Origin: Pseudomonadota bacterium
GTDB lineage: Bacteria > Pseudomonadota > Gammaproteobacteria > Acidiferrobacterales > UBA6901
Direction of reading: 5' to 3'
Length of the DNA stretch: 56,405 bases
NCBI GenBank assembly: GCA_027364845.1
Contig: DAHXOO010000014.1
Location: 1 to 56,405 of the forward strand
The position numbers and the translations under genes were made by a program. Below are positions 25,709 to 34,830 of this stretch, in pieces. The notes under the pieces were generated by a model that ran no database searches, was not told where the DNA came from, and worked only from the letters and a program-made list of their open reading frames with translations. The stretch's first letter is position 1, and every line of letters begins with the position of its first letter.

Positions 25709-26776
25709 ATGAATTCTTCGACTCCGGATTCCTGCCGGCCCTATCTTCCACCGGAATGGGCACCCCAGAGCGGCGTGATGCTCACCTGGCCGCATGCTCA
25801 CAGCGACTGGGCCCCGTGCCTGTCCGAGGTCGAGCCGGTGTTCGTCGAGATTGCGCGCTCAATTGCTGACCACGAGCCCGTGGTCCTCGTCTGCTTCGAT
25901 GTCGCTCACCGCGCACACGTCGAACGACAGCTGCGGCAGGCCGGCGTAGCCGCCGAGCGGCTGATATTTGCGCTCGCCCCTTCAAACGACAGCTGGGCCC
26001 GTGACCATGGTCCCATCGGCGTGATTTGCCGCAACCGTCCGCTGCTGCTCGATTTCAGTTTCAACGGCTGGGGCGGCAAATACCCTGCGGAACTCGATAA
26101 TGCCGTTTCACGGCAACTGGCACGACAAGGAACTTTCCGCGATACACCACTCGAGCCTGTAGACCTGGTGCTTGAAGGTGGAAGCATAGAAGTGGACGGC
26201 TCCGGTAGTCTGCTTACCACCTCGCGCTGCCTGCTTGCGCCCACACGCAATCCGCAGGCCAGTCGCGAAGAACTGGAGCACCAACTCGGAGACTGGCTGG
26301 GTATTACACGCGTGCTCTGGCTCAACCATGGCTATCTCGCCGGCGACGACACAGACAGCCACATCGATACGCTGGCACGCTTCTGCGATGTCGGTACGAT
26401 TGCCTACGTTGCCTGCGACGACGCGGCCGACGAACACTACTCTGAGCTTGCTGCGATGGAGCAGGAGCTCAAGGCACTGCGCACGCGCGCCGGGGAGCCC
26501 TACCGGCTCGTCGCATTGCCCTTGCCGGCCGCCCACTACGACCAGCAAGGCGGCCGTATGCCGGCGACCTACGCAAATTTTCTGATCATCAACGACGCGG
26601 TGCTGGTACCTGCATATGACGACCCGGCCGACGGGCTTGCCTGTGAGCGTCTGGGCACGTGCTTTCCCGAACGCACGATCGTCAGCGTGCCGTGCCTGCC
26701 TCTGGTCCACCAGCACGGCAGTCTGCACTGTGTCACCATGCAACTGCCCGCCGGCGTCCTCACCGCCACCGCCTGA
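25709..26776 (+). CDS. aguA: Agmatine deiminase
   Basis: 355 residues from the ATG at 25709 (the upstream frame is not family-like). AguA converts agmatine to N-carbamoylputrescine and ammonia, and belongs to the guanidino-modifying fold. Motifs: PPEWAPQSGVMLTWPHAHSD at the N terminus, SNDSWARDHGPIG, NGWGGKYP, the substrate-binding LEGGSIEVDG, DDTDSHIDTLARF, and the nucleophilic cysteine in HQHGSLHCVTMQLP near the C terminus. The next gene encodes the second enzyme of the pathway, 196 bp downstream on the same strand. Putrescine synthesis from arginine through agmatine follows. The arginine decarboxylase is not in this window. Confidence 0.95.
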   Translation: MNSSTPDSCRPYLPPEWAPQSGVMLTWPHAHSDWAPCLSEVEPVFVEIARSIADHEPVVLVCFDVAHRAHVERQLRQAGVAAERLIFALAPSNDSWARDHGPIGVICRNRPLLLDFSFNGWGGKYPAELDNAVSRQLARQGTFRDTPLEPVDLVLEGGSIEVDGSGSLLTTSRCLLAPTRNPQASREELEHQLGDWLGITRVLWLNHGYLAGDDTDSHIDTLARFCDVGTIAYVACDDAADEHYSELAAMEQELKALRTRAGEPYRLVALPLPAAHYDQQGGRMPATYANFLIINDAVLVPAYDDPADGLACERLGTCFPERTIVSVPCLPLVHQHGSLHCVTMQLPAGVLTATA

Positions 26777-26972
26777 GGCGGCAGCCCGCACTGCTGCTGC
26801 AGACGTGCGTTGCCACGTTGTGTCACGGTGCCTTGGATGGACGCGGGAGGTCGTACACGCGCAGGTCATGGGCAAGGCACCAGCAGCGATGTTAATATTG
26901 ATGGCAAGTGCAGGTATCGAACGAGCTGGCTGATGCGGGCACTGCCGCGCTAAGCCCGAGAGCAGTTATTTC

Positions 26973-27860
26973 ATGAACAAGATACTCCGCATCGGAATGG
27001 TGCAGCACAGCTGCACAGAAGATTACCGGCACAATCTCGCAGAATCCGAACAGGGCATTCGCCAGGCTGCTGCTGCCGGGGCCAACCTTGTGCTGCTGCC
27101 GGAATTGCATACCAGCGTCTATTTCTGCCAGACCGAGGATCCCGCGCGATTCGACCAGGCGCAGCCGGTGCCCGGACCGACTACGGAACATCTCGCGGCC
27201 CTGGCCCGCGAGCTTGGCGTGATCATCGTTGCCTCGGTATTCGAGCGCCGCGCTGCCGGCCTTTACCATAACACCGCAGTTGTCCTAGAACGCGATGGCA
27301 GCATCGCCGGGCGTTACCGCAAGATGCATATTCCCGACGACCCTGGCTATCACGAAAAATTCTACTTCACCCCGGGCGACCAGGGTTTTGCACCGATTGA
27401 AACGTCGGTCGGCTCGCTCGGCGTGCTGGTATGCTGGGACCAATGGTACCCCGAAGGCGCCCGTCTGATGGCTCTGGCCGGGGCACAACTCCTGCTCTAT
27501 CCCACCGCCATCGGCTGGGATCCGCGCGACCCGACCCCAGAGCGCGAGCGCCAGCGCGACAGCTGGATCACGATCCAACGGGCGCATGCGATCGCAAACG
27601 GCCTGCCGGTGGTGGCGTGCAATCGCATCGGCCGGGAACCCGATCCAGAACGCCGGACCGAAGGCATCACGTTCTGGGGCAGCAGCTTCATGGCCGGTCC
27701 TCAGGGAGAAATGCTGGCGCAGGCGCCGGCTGACAGCCCAGCAGTTACGGTCGAGGACGTGGATCTCGGACGTACCGAGACAGTGCGCCGCATCTGGCCG
27801 TTCCTGCGCGACCGCCGTATCGACGCCTACCACGATCTGGTCAAACGCTACACAAAGTGA
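26973..27860 (+). CDS. aguB: N-carbamoylputrescine amidase
   Basis: 295 residues, the usual AguB length. It hydrolyses N-carbamoylputrescine to putrescine, CO2 and ammonia. Nitrilase-superfamily triad: E44 in LLPELHTS, K117 in YRKMHIPDD and C154 in VLVCWDQWYPE. The substrate-specific stretches EKFYFTPGDQGF and PTAIGWDPRD match plant and bacterial N-carbamoylputrescine amidases. It pairs with the agmatine deiminase gene upstream. Translation starts at ATG 26973 without a strong ribosome binding site (GAGAGCAGTTATTTC is nearest). The stop codon is 67 bp before the methyltransferase gene. Confidence 0.95.
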   Translation: MNKILRIGMVQHSCTEDYRHNLAESEQGIRQAAAAGANLVLLPELHTSVYFCQTEDPARFDQAQPVPGPTTEHLAALARELGVIIVASVFERRAAGLYHNTAVVLERDGSIAGRYRKMHIPDDPGYHEKFYFTPGDQGFAPIETSVGSLGVLVCWDQWYPEGARLMALAGAQLLLYPTAIGWDPRDPTPERERQRDSWITIQRAHAIANGLPVVACNRIGREPDPERRTEGITFWGSSFMAGPQGEMLAQAPADSPAVTVEDVDLGRTETVRRIWPFLRDRRIDAYHDLVKRYTK

Positions 27861-27926
27861 AACTTGCGGTGCGCGGTGTGCGCTGCGTACCGTCCGTGTT
27901 CAGCCCGATTAGTGAACCAGGTCACA

Positions 27927-29192
27927 ATGCCGAAACCCCTGCTCTACCGATCCGCGGCCGAACTGCTTGAAGCCATCCTCTCGAATCATCAGGCCGCAGA
28001 CAAGCAGATGGAGCGCTTCTTCCGTAGCCATCCCATGCTAGGCCAAAGCGATCGCGGATTCGTGGCCGAAACGGTTTACGGCTGTTTACGCCGCAAGCGC
28101 TCGCTCGCATACCTGCTTGGCGGGGACGCTGCGAGCGCCCACAGCCTGGTTGCCGCCTACCTGCTCACCGAGGGTGGCTTCAGCGCGCGCGCTCTCACCG
28201 AGGCAGGCTTGCGCCCTGCAGGCGTGGATCTAGCAACGCTCGCTGCTCAGGCGCGCAACCCGCGCACCGATTGGCCGCTCGCTGCGCGTACCGATCTTCC
28301 CGACTGGCTGCTGCAGCGCCTGCTTTCTCAGTATGGAGAAGCCGAGACCCTGGAGCTGGCAGCCGCCCTCAATAACCCCGCCAGCCTCGATCTGCGCGTC
28401 AATACGCTCAAGGCCGACCGGGTGGCAGTCATCGAGCGTTTGGCCAAGGAAGGCTTTGCAGTCGCACCGACTCCATGGTCCATGCTGGGTCTGCGGAGCC
28501 GCGATCGCGCTCCGCTGTTCGGCACCACGGCGTTTGGCGATGGCTGGTTCGAAGTCCAGGACGAAGGCAGCCAGCTGGTCAGCTTGCTACTCGAGCCCAA
28601 GCGCCGCCAGATGGTAGTAGACTTCTGCGCCGGTGCCGGCGGCAAAACCTTGCAGCTCGGCGCAATGATGGCGAACAGCGGCACGATCTACGCCTTCGAT
28701 GTATCACGCCAGCGTCTTGAGCGCCTCAAACCACGGATGCGGCGCGCTGGACTGGACAATGTGCGCCCGGTTGCAATTGCCCACGAACGCGATCCACGGA
28801 TCCAGCGCCTGCGCGGCAAGATCGATCGCGTGCTGGTGGACGCACCGTGCACGGGCACCGGTACGCTGCGGCGCAATCCGGACATCAAGTGGCGTCAACC
28901 CGATCTGACGGAGCTTGTGGCCACACAGCAGCGCGTGCTTGCAGCGGCGGCCGCACTGGTGAAGCCCGGCGGGCGCGTGGTTTATGCCACCTGCAGCCTT
29001 CTGCGCGAGGAAAATGATGAAGTCGTCGGGGAATTTCGCGCCAGCCATCCGGAATTTCGACCGCGACCGGCCACAGAAATCCTCGCGCGTCGGGGGGTAG
29101 GCATGACAATGAGCGACGACGCCCTGAGACTGTACCCGCATCGCCATAACACCGATGGCTTCTACGCCATCGCACTTGACCGGGAACGCTGA
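27927..29192 (+). CDS. RsmB/NOP-family RNA m5C methyltransferase
   Basis: 421 residues from the ATG at 27927 (MPKPLLYRSAAELL). The N-terminal ~150 residues are a NusB-like helical RNA-binding domain (FVAETVYGCLRRKRSLAYLL). The SAM-dependent catalytic domain follows, with the SAM loop VVDFCAGAGGKTLQLGAMM, the VDAPCTGTGTLRRNPDIKWR motif holding one catalytic Cys, and the second Cys in YATCSLLREEND. The length matches RsmB (16S C967 methyltransferase), but the usual fmt neighbour is absent, so this may be a paralogue. The target base is therefore not assigned. Confidence 0.9.
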   Translation: MPKPLLYRSAAELLEAILSNHQAADKQMERFFRSHPMLGQSDRGFVAETVYGCLRRKRSLAYLLGGDAASAHSLVAAYLLTEGGFSARALTEAGLRPAGVDLATLAAQARNPRTDWPLAARTDLPDWLLQRLLSQYGEAETLELAAALNNPASLDLRVNTLKADRVAVIERLAKEGFAVAPTPWSMLGLRSRDRAPLFGTTAFGDGWFEVQDEGSQLVSLLLEPKRRQMVVDFCAGAGGKTLQLGAMMANSGTIYAFDVSRQRLERLKPRMRRAGLDNVRPVAIAHERDPRIQRLRGKIDRVLVDAPCTGTGTLRRNPDIKWRQPDLTELVATQQRVLAAAAALVKPGGRVVYATCSLLREENDEVVGEFRASHPEFRPRPATEILARRGVGMTMSDDALRLYPHRHNTDGFYAIALDRER

Positions 29193-29304
29193 CACCGGCT
29201 GAACTGTGCATGCACTTTGATTGCATGCGAAAGTACCTGCTTCGAAACAAGGTGCCGGCAGACCGCGTTCCGAAACGTAGAGCGACTTGCTATTACCTCG
29301 AGAG

Positions 29305-29904
29305 TCAACGGCCGTCGTTGTTGCGCCGTGATTGCAGCTTGCGCGCCGCCCTCCCGCGACGCACGACAAGACTCGTAAACCAGACGACAGCACCCACGAA
29401 CGCCAGGATGACCAGCACATCGAGCTCGTAATGCCGGAAGTTGCGGAAGTACATTACGAATGACCTACCCAACAGATAACCCAGGCCCGCCAGCGCAGTC
29501 GACCACAGCATGGCTCCGACAGCATTGAGAACCAGAAAACGTCCGCGTCCGACACGCGCTGCACCGATTGCGAACGGCGTCACCGAACGGAGGCCGTAGT
29601 AGAAACGAAAGCTGACGATCAGCAGGGCCTGATGGCGATCGATCAGACCGAATACCTTGTCGGCATTCGCTTGCCACGACAACCGTCTCCTGACGATTGC
29701 CGGACCGAAGTGCCGTCCGATATAGAAAAACAGTTGATCCCCGAGGAAACTGCCGAAAAAGCCGGTAGCGACAACCCCCGAGAACCGGAGGTCCCCATGC
29801 TGGGAGGCAAACCCGGCCAGCAGCATGATGGTTTCACCCTCAAGCAGGGTGCCTATGAACAGCCCTATGTACCCATACTGCTGAATGAGATCATGCAACA
29901 CCAT
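29305..29904 (-). CDS. DedA-family inner-membrane protein
   Basis: 199 residues with the DedA/VTT fold. The N-terminal re-entrant segment is GYIGLFIGTLLEGETIMLLA, with the conserved acidic residue in LEGE. Next come FFGSFLGDQLFFYIGRHFG and the FRFYYGLRSVTPFAIGA motif, a variant of FxRFxPxxR. C-terminal membrane helices are VGAMLWSTALAGLGYLLG and LDVLVILAFVGAVVWF. DedA proteins act as undecaprenyl-phosphate or phospholipid flippases in several bacteria and need proton motive force. The exact substrate here is unknown. The ATG is preceded by a weak site. Transcription runs away from the cold-shock gene terminator. Confidence 0.9.
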   Translation of the reverse strand: MVLHDLIQQYGYIGLFIGTLLEGETIMLLAGFASQHGDLRFSGVVATGFFGSFLGDQLFFYIGRHFGPAIVRRRLSWQANADKVFGLIDRHQALLIVSFRFYYGLRSVTPFAIGAARVGRGRFLVLNAVGAMLWSTALAGLGYLLGRSFVMYFRNFRHYELDVLVILAFVGAVVWFTSLVVRRGRAARKLQSRRNNDGR

Positions 29905-30095
29905 GAAATGTCACTCGCCGCGCGTCTGCCCACATTGCGCTGCGCAAGCGGCACTGCAGGTCAGTGGCTGGAAAACCGCCGCGAACCGCGCAGGCGCTCC
30001 CACCGCCCTCGGGGTCGCACCCACGACGGCAGGCAGGGGCCTGCATCGCATCCGCTCGCCACAGTAATCACAGCGGGCTGCGATCACAAACCACT

Positions 30096-30126
30096 AAAAA
30101 AGAGACCCCGCTCGCAGGCGGGGTCC
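30096..30126 (-). terminator. Rho-independent terminator of the cold-shock gene
   Basis: The minus strand reads GGACCCCGCCTGCGAGCGGGGTC followed by TCTTTTTT, a long GC hairpin with a U-tract. It lies about 25 bp beyond the csp stop codon. Being nearly symmetric, it also insulates the DedA side. Confidence 0.88.
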
Positions 30127-30151
30127 TTATATATTCAATACAGGGGCGACC

Positions 30152-30355
30152 TCAGCGTGGAATAACGCGCGTCGCCTGCATTCCCTTCGGACCTTTAGTG
30201 GATTCAAACTCCACCTTCTGTCCTTCGGCCAGAGTCTTGAAGCCCTCCCCTTCGATGGTTGAGAAATGGACGAACACGTCCGGGCTCCCATCACTCGGCG
30301 TGATAAATCCGAAGCCCTTGGACTCGTTGAACCACTTAACCGTACCAGTTTGCAT
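30152..30355 (-). CDS. CspA-family cold-shock protein
   Basis: 67 residues, the standard single cold-shock domain. RNP1 is KGFGFI (13-18) and RNP2 is VFVHF (27-31), both intact. The start [10 protein letters not shown] is typical and the chain ends TRVIPR. It binds single-stranded RNA and DNA and destabilises secondary structure. The ATG follows AAGAAGGGGTTATTCGTCT. A terminator follows directly, so it is monocistronic. The long 5' region (30356-30560 on the complement) could hold a cold-sensitive leader, as in cspA, but I could not identify a Y-box or a clear promoter. Confidence 0.95.
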   Translation of the reverse strand: MQTGTVKWFNESKGFGFITPSDGSPDVFVHFSTIEGEGFKTLAEGQKVEFESTKGPKGMQATRVIPR

Positions 30356-31255
30356 AGACGAATAACCCCTTCTTCAACTGTGACGTCTGCGTCTTGCTGC
30401 GACGCGTTCGTGAGTTACCGAATCAGGAGGCCGCACACCAGGGTAAGGACGACGGCCAACCCGTGACGCAGCGGCACAACACTCCGCGCCACTCGTGCGC
30501 GGCGACTAAATCGTACGTGAAGTCCACCGATAACACAATCCGGTGTGCTACGGCAAAACCGGGGCCAACTGCGAAGTGCGGCCGGGGTCAAAGCACCGGC
30601 AGGCTTCGGCCTGCGCATCTGCGGCCAGCGAACCGATTACCGCGGCAGGGCGCATGAGTTACCGACCGATCACGTACATTCGGATCAAACGACAGAGCAC
30701 CACCGGCTACGCTTCGCAGAACCAGTCCAGAACGGCTCGAGCGAACGGCCGTCGTCGGGCTCGTCGACATGCCGAACAACTTTGCCATCGAGACGACGGT
30801 ACCACTTGTACTGCGGCCGTCAGAAACAGGTATTGAGACCGGACCGGTACCGTTGAAAGATCGACCGACACCGTTATGAACTGCCTCAAAGAGCAGCTTC
30901 GTCGCCCGGCACCGACGCGGTTGCCTCGCTATGCCAGTGGACAGCTTTAAACATCCTTATATTGTTTCCGAGCCTCAAGGAAGCATTGGCGGCCGCTTTG
31001 GTATTCGCAGTGCCCGTACCATCGGCCTTGACGAATACTGCGCGCCTCCGAGTGCGCTGTGCTGTGTGAGACAGGGCGCCCCTGGAAACCGAGGCACAGT
31101 TTTCGGCTGGGGCAACATGCTTGCGAGGCAGGCAGCGATTGCTGCGGGTCTGGTGCTCGAATACCTGCCGCCGAATCATGCCGTAGAACGGGCATTTCCG
31201 GCCTCCGCGGCAGCTGCACCGCACGGGAATGCTTTACAGGTCGGGTTGAGCCCGG
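30356..31255. other. 0.9-kb region without a recognised gene
   Basis: It lies upstream of the cold-shock gene and beyond the release-factor-like gene. Several open frames of 60-150 codons exist on both strands, Arg/Ser/Ala-rich, without domain resemblance or good ribosome binding sites. The left part must contain the csp promoter and leader. No tRNA or repeat was seen. Confidence 0.4.
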
Positions 31256-31714
31256 CTAATCCGTCGAACGCACGCGGGTGCGCAGACCCTTGTCGCGCGC
31301 ACGAAGGTGCTTTTGGTCCAACCGCCGGCGCACGGAAGCGCTCGTGCGACGAGTCGCAATCCGCGGCTTCGGCACTGTGTTGAGCCTCCGCAGCCGCGCG
31401 ATCAGGCGCTCGAGCGCCAGGGCGCGGTTGCGCGTCTGCGAGCGCGTGTCGGACGCCGTCACCACGATTCCCGTCGGACCATGGGTCATGCGGACCGCCG
31501 ATTCCGTCTTGTGCAGGTTCTGTCCACCCGGTCCGCTCGCCCGGAAGGTTTCGACCCGGACCTGGCGCTCCACAACCTTCGGGTTCAGCGAAAAAGGTGG
31601 GCCGGCCGAGCCCTTGGACGGATGTCTGCTGGCGGACTTCCGGTCAGGCCGGAATCTGGTGTCTTGCATGGCGGATGTTGGCTTGTGTCTTGCTACAATA
31701 GCATTTTTGGCCAA
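31256..31714 (-). CDS. Release-factor-like GGQ protein (RF-1 domain)
   Basis: 152 residues as drawn. An ATG at 31669 gives 137 and may be the real start, since the first residues are not family-like. It contains only the peptidyl-tRNA hydrolysis domain: [20 protein letters not shown] with GGQ at 63-65, then [20 protein letters not shown], which resembles domain 3 of RF2. A basic C-terminal tail ([20 protein letters not shown]) resembles the ribosome-entry tail of ArfB. There is no codon-recognition domain. A role in releasing stalled ribosomes is inferred from this layout. Divergent from the DAHP synthase gene. Confidence 0.82.
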   Translation of the reverse strand: MAKNAIVARHKPTSAMQDTRFRPDRKSASRHPSKGSAGPPFSLNPKVVERQVRVETFRASGPGGQNLHKTESAVRMTHGPTGIVVTASDTRSQTRNRALALERLIARLRRLNTVPKPRIATRRTSASVRRRLDQKHLRARDKGLRTRVRSTD

Positions 31715-31839
31715 TTTGGCAGCGCATTCTGCGGCCGTCGGCGACGCCGCGGAACGAAGTGCGCGTGGCCGGCCAATACACTGTTCGGCGATGCACGTCG
31801 CTCAAGGCAGCACCCAATGGTCTTGTTAAGGAAACGTCT

Positions 31840-32961
31840 ATGATTATCATCCTCAAACCCCATGCCGGCAGGCACAGTCCAGAATTTCAGCAGATCCTGG
31901 ATGTACTGCGCAATAAACGCAATATCACCACCCGCATCCACGAAGAGGTGGGGTCGCAGCAGACGCTCACCGAGATTTACCTCATCGGCGATACCGGGGC
32001 CCTGGACCGCAACGAAATCGAATCGCTGCCTGGCGTTGAACGCGTCGTCAGGATATCCGAAGAATACCGCATCCTCGGGCGCCACCACGACGACCAGCGC
32101 CCAACCGGCTTCGACTACAACGGCGTTCGCTTCAGCCAGGACAGCCTGAATGTATTCGCTGGCCTGTGCGCGGTAGACACACCCGAACACGTGGAAACAA
32201 TGATGCGGGCATTGCGCGACAACGGCCAGGTGTGCACGCGCATGGGCGCCTACAAGCCGCGTACGAACCCGTATGCCTTTCAGGGCCTCGGCCGCGACTG
32301 CCTGCCGTGGGTGTTCGAGCTCGCCGGTAAGTACGGCATCAAGGTCATCGCCATGGAAATCACCCATGACTCACATCTCGACGAGATTCGCGAAGCACTG
32401 GAGCAGACCGGAAATCCCACGGGGGTCATGCTGCAGATAGGCACACGCAACACGCAGAACTTCGAGCTGCTAAAGATCGTGGGAAGGCAAAGCGAACTGC
32501 CGGTGCTGCTCAAGCGCGGCTTCGGAATCACACTGGAAGAATCGATCAATGCCGCTGAGTACCTGGCAAGCGCCGGCAACCGCAACGTGGTATTCGGTCT
32601 GCGTGGAATGAAGACAAACATGGGTGACCCCCATCGCAACTTCGTCGACTTTGCACACGTGCCGGTGGTCAAGCGCCTGACGCGCATGCCGGTGTGCATC
32701 GATCCTTCGCATTCAGTAGGCTCGCGCGACCGGGCGCCGGATGGGATGCTCGACATCCAGCATGTCACCGCCCAAGGGGTCATCGCCGGCGCCAACATGG
32801 TTCTTGTGGACTTCCACCCGGCACCCCAAAAGGCCCTGGTTGACGGCCCACAGGCGCTGCTGCTGGAGGAACTGCCCTTGTTCCTGGCGGACATCGAGGT
32901 GGCACGCGAAGCCTACGAGAAACGCCGGTCGCTGGCCAGGAACTTTCTGTCTGAGCGATAG
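31840..32961 (+). CDS. aroF: 3-Deoxy-7-phosphoheptulonate (DAHP) synthase, type I-beta
   Basis: 373 residues from the ATG at 31840, which follows TTAAGGAAACGTCT. It joins phosphoenolpyruvate and erythrose-4-phosphate, the first step of the shikimate pathway. Residues about 1-80 form an N-terminal ferredoxin-like domain (MIIILKPHAGRHSPEFQQI), as in the feedback-inhibited Thermotoga enzyme. The barrel follows with GAYKPRTNPYAFQGLG, MLQIGTRNTQNFELL, LLKRGFGITLEE, FGLRGMKTN and the metal-binding CIDPSHSVGSRD. The N-terminal domain suggests allosteric control by an aromatic amino acid. The E. coli AroG-type N terminus is absent. Divergent from the release-factor-like gene. Confidence 0.95.
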   Translation: MIIILKPHAGRHSPEFQQILDVLRNKRNITTRIHEEVGSQQTLTEIYLIGDTGALDRNEIESLPGVERVVRISEEYRILGRHHDDQRPTGFDYNGVRFSQDSLNVFAGLCAVDTPEHVETMMRALRDNGQVCTRMGAYKPRTNPYAFQGLGRDCLPWVFELAGKYGIKVIAMEITHDSHLDEIREALEQTGNPTGVMLQIGTRNTQNFELLKIVGRQSELPVLLKRGFGITLEESINAAEYLASAGNRNVVFGLRGMKTNMGDPHRNFVDFAHVPVVKRLTRMPVCIDPSHSVGSRDRAPDGMLDIQHVTAQGVIAGANMVLVDFHPAPQKALVDGPQALLLEELPLFLADIEVAREAYEKRRSLARNFLSER

Positions 32962-32981
32962 TGTCCGCAGGTTCGCGGCGA

Positions 32982-33404
32982 TCAGTTTCGGTCCGGATCG
33001 CAAGCACCATGTGCAAGATCGGTGATCACCCGTGTACGACGATTGATCACCAGCACATCGGTACCGACCAACACGCGCACATACGGCTGTGGAAGCGGCT
33101 GCAGACGGCGCTCGAGCTGTGTCGGAAGACGGCGATAGGCAAGGTCCGGCGGCAGAGTGTCGTAGCGCCGCAATCCCGACAGAGTGTGACTACCCTGTGC
33201 ATCACGCGTCGGCCGGAAACCGCCGGCGTGGGCATGGTTCGCACAGTAATCGCGAATCTGGGTGAGTTCATGGATGCCGATCTGCGGGACAGCTCTGTCG
33301 CTATCATCGCTGAACGCGATGTGGCCCGAAGTTAGCGCCTGAGCGATGCAGCCGGTAAGCATAAAGGCAAAAACCAGTGTCAACAGCTGATTACGCACCA
33401 CCAT
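32982..33404 (-). CDS. Hypothetical lipoprotein
   Basis: 140 residues with a lipoprotein signal: MVVRNQLLTLVFAFMLTGC, lipobox LTGC with C19 as the lipidated residue. The mature part starts IAQALTSGHIAFSDDSDRAV and ends in a small beta region (YVRVLVGTDVLVINRRTRVI) that recalls RcnB-like or other periplasmic small beta proteins. The resemblance is weak, so no function is given. Residue 20 is Ile rather than Asp, so Lol sorting to the outer membrane is expected. It is convergent with the DAHP synthase gene and divergent from the MFS transporter gene, 126 bp away. Confidence 0.72.
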   Translation of the reverse strand: MVVRNQLLTLVFAFMLTGCIAQALTSGHIAFSDDSDRAVPQIGIHELTQIRDYCANHAHAGGFRPTRDAQGSHTLSGLRRYDTLPPDLAYRRLPTQLERRLQPLPQPYVRVLVGTDVLVINRRTRVITDLAHGACDPDRN

Positions 33405-33530
33405 GCCTCCCGTTTCGCGATATGCAGCTGACCGCAGATGCGTCGGAGCAACGGCCTGCGATTACGGCCCGGACCGGCCCCTGGAAGCAGGGTATGATAC
33501 ACGTGGCGCCGAGAAACCGCAGGAGCGGCA

Positions 33531-34715
33531 ATGAGCGGAATCGGTAAGCGGCGATCATTACTGCTTTTGGCGACAACCGGCGCATTTGCCATTCTGAGTT
33601 CCACTTTGTCAAAGACCCCGGCACTTCCGCTGTTCGCGGTTCATCTGGGGGCGACATCGCCTGAAATAGGCTGGGTGGTCATGGCATCGACGGTATCCGG
33701 GATACTGATCAGCCTACCCGCGGGGGCGCTTTCCGACTTCATCGGGCGGCGCCGGCTGCTGTTCGCAGCGCTCATCATATTCGCCACCGCACCATTCCTA
33801 TACCTGTCTGTAGGCAATGTGCAGGAGCTCGTACTGGTGCGCTTTTACCACGGGTTCGCGACTGCCATATTTGGCACGGTGGCGAGCGCCTGGATCGCCA
33901 GCCATTATGTGAAGGATCGCGCGCAGATGCTTTCAACCTACTCTTCGATAACGATTGCCGGCCGTTCGGTCGCACCGTTCCTGGGTGGCACACTGATTTC
34001 GCTGGCGGGATTCCATGCGGTTTACCTGGCCTGCGCCGCAGGTGGCATTCTTGCCCTGGCGCTTGGCATGTTTCTGCCCCGCGACAGCGAGAAGCCCCCA
34101 CCGAGATCGCATGTTCAGACCTGGTCAGCGTTACACGACGCCCTGGCGGCGACTCTGCGCAATGGCACCTTGCTCTCCGTCAGCACTACCGAAGCCGCGC
34201 AATATTTCGTATTTGGTTCGGTCGAGGCATTTCTCGCCGTCTACGCGGAAACTTGCGGCATCGTGGCGTGGAAGATTGGCGTCATCCTCGGCATTCAGCT
34301 CGTGTGCGTCGCCCTGGTCAAGCCGCTGATGGGGCACATCTCGGACCGCGTCGGACGCAGACCGACGATTCTCGTTGGACTGGTAACCGCCATGATCGGT
34401 GTTGCGCTTCTGCCGCTGTTCACTTCGCCGCTGCCTCTGGCCGTCTTAAGCCTCGTTTTCGGCGCGGGCTTCGCGAGCGTCACATCGTCCACAGGTGCGC
34501 TCGTTGGCGACTTGGGCAACCAGGAACGCTTGGGCACATCTATGGGCGTGTTGAGAACCACCATGGATATTGGTCAGGCCGCCGGACCCGTGATCACGGG
34601 TGCCGTAATCGGCGTTGGCGGCTTCACCACTGGCTTCGAAATGCTGGCCGTATTACTTTTGGCTACGGCCCTGTGGTTCGGGTGGAGCGTGCCGGCAACC
34701 TCGGCACAATCTTAA
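33531..34715 (+). CDS. MFS transporter
   Basis: 394 residues with twelve hydrophobic segments in two six-helix halves separated by a charged loop near residues 185-205 (PRDSEKPPPRSHVQTWSALH). The MFS signature loops are present: GALSDFIGRRRLLFAAL between helices 2 and 3, and its repeat GHISDRVGRRPTILVGLVTA in the second half. ATG 33531 follows GCAGGAGCGGCA. Proton-driven efflux of a small molecule is most likely for this type (DHA1-like), but the substrate is unknown. It is convergent with gltA. No regulator gene lies alongside. Confidence 0.9.
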   Translation: MSGIGKRRSLLLLATTGAFAILSSTLSKTPALPLFAVHLGATSPEIGWVVMASTVSGILISLPAGALSDFIGRRRLLFAALIIFATAPFLYLSVGNVQELVLVRFYHGFATAIFGTVASAWIASHYVKDRAQMLSTYSSITIAGRSVAPFLGGTLISLAGFHAVYLACAAGGILALALGMFLPRDSEKPPPRSHVQTWSALHDALAATLRNGTLLSVSTTEAAQYFVFGSVEAFLAVYAETCGIVAWKIGVILGIQLVCVALVKPLMGHISDRVGRRPTILVGLVTAMIGVALLPLFTSPLPLAVLSLVFGAGFASVTSSTGALVGDLGNQERLGTSMGVLRTTMDIGQAAGPVITGAVIGVGGFTTGFEMLAVLLLATALWFGWSVPATSAQS

Positions 34716-34830
34716 TGTCACACCCGCCCCGGTACGCGTTTTCGGCATTCCAACACACCCTGCACACTGCCGGAAAATATCCTTCATCCGCGGGAGCGGT
34801 GCCAGAAACGACCCGCGCCGGTGGCGTGGA

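Noticed and set aside
24535-25869. 444-codon plus-strand frame
   Set aside because: Antisense to the DUF1015 gene, whose conserved motifs fix the coding strand. It runs on into aguA in the wrong frame.
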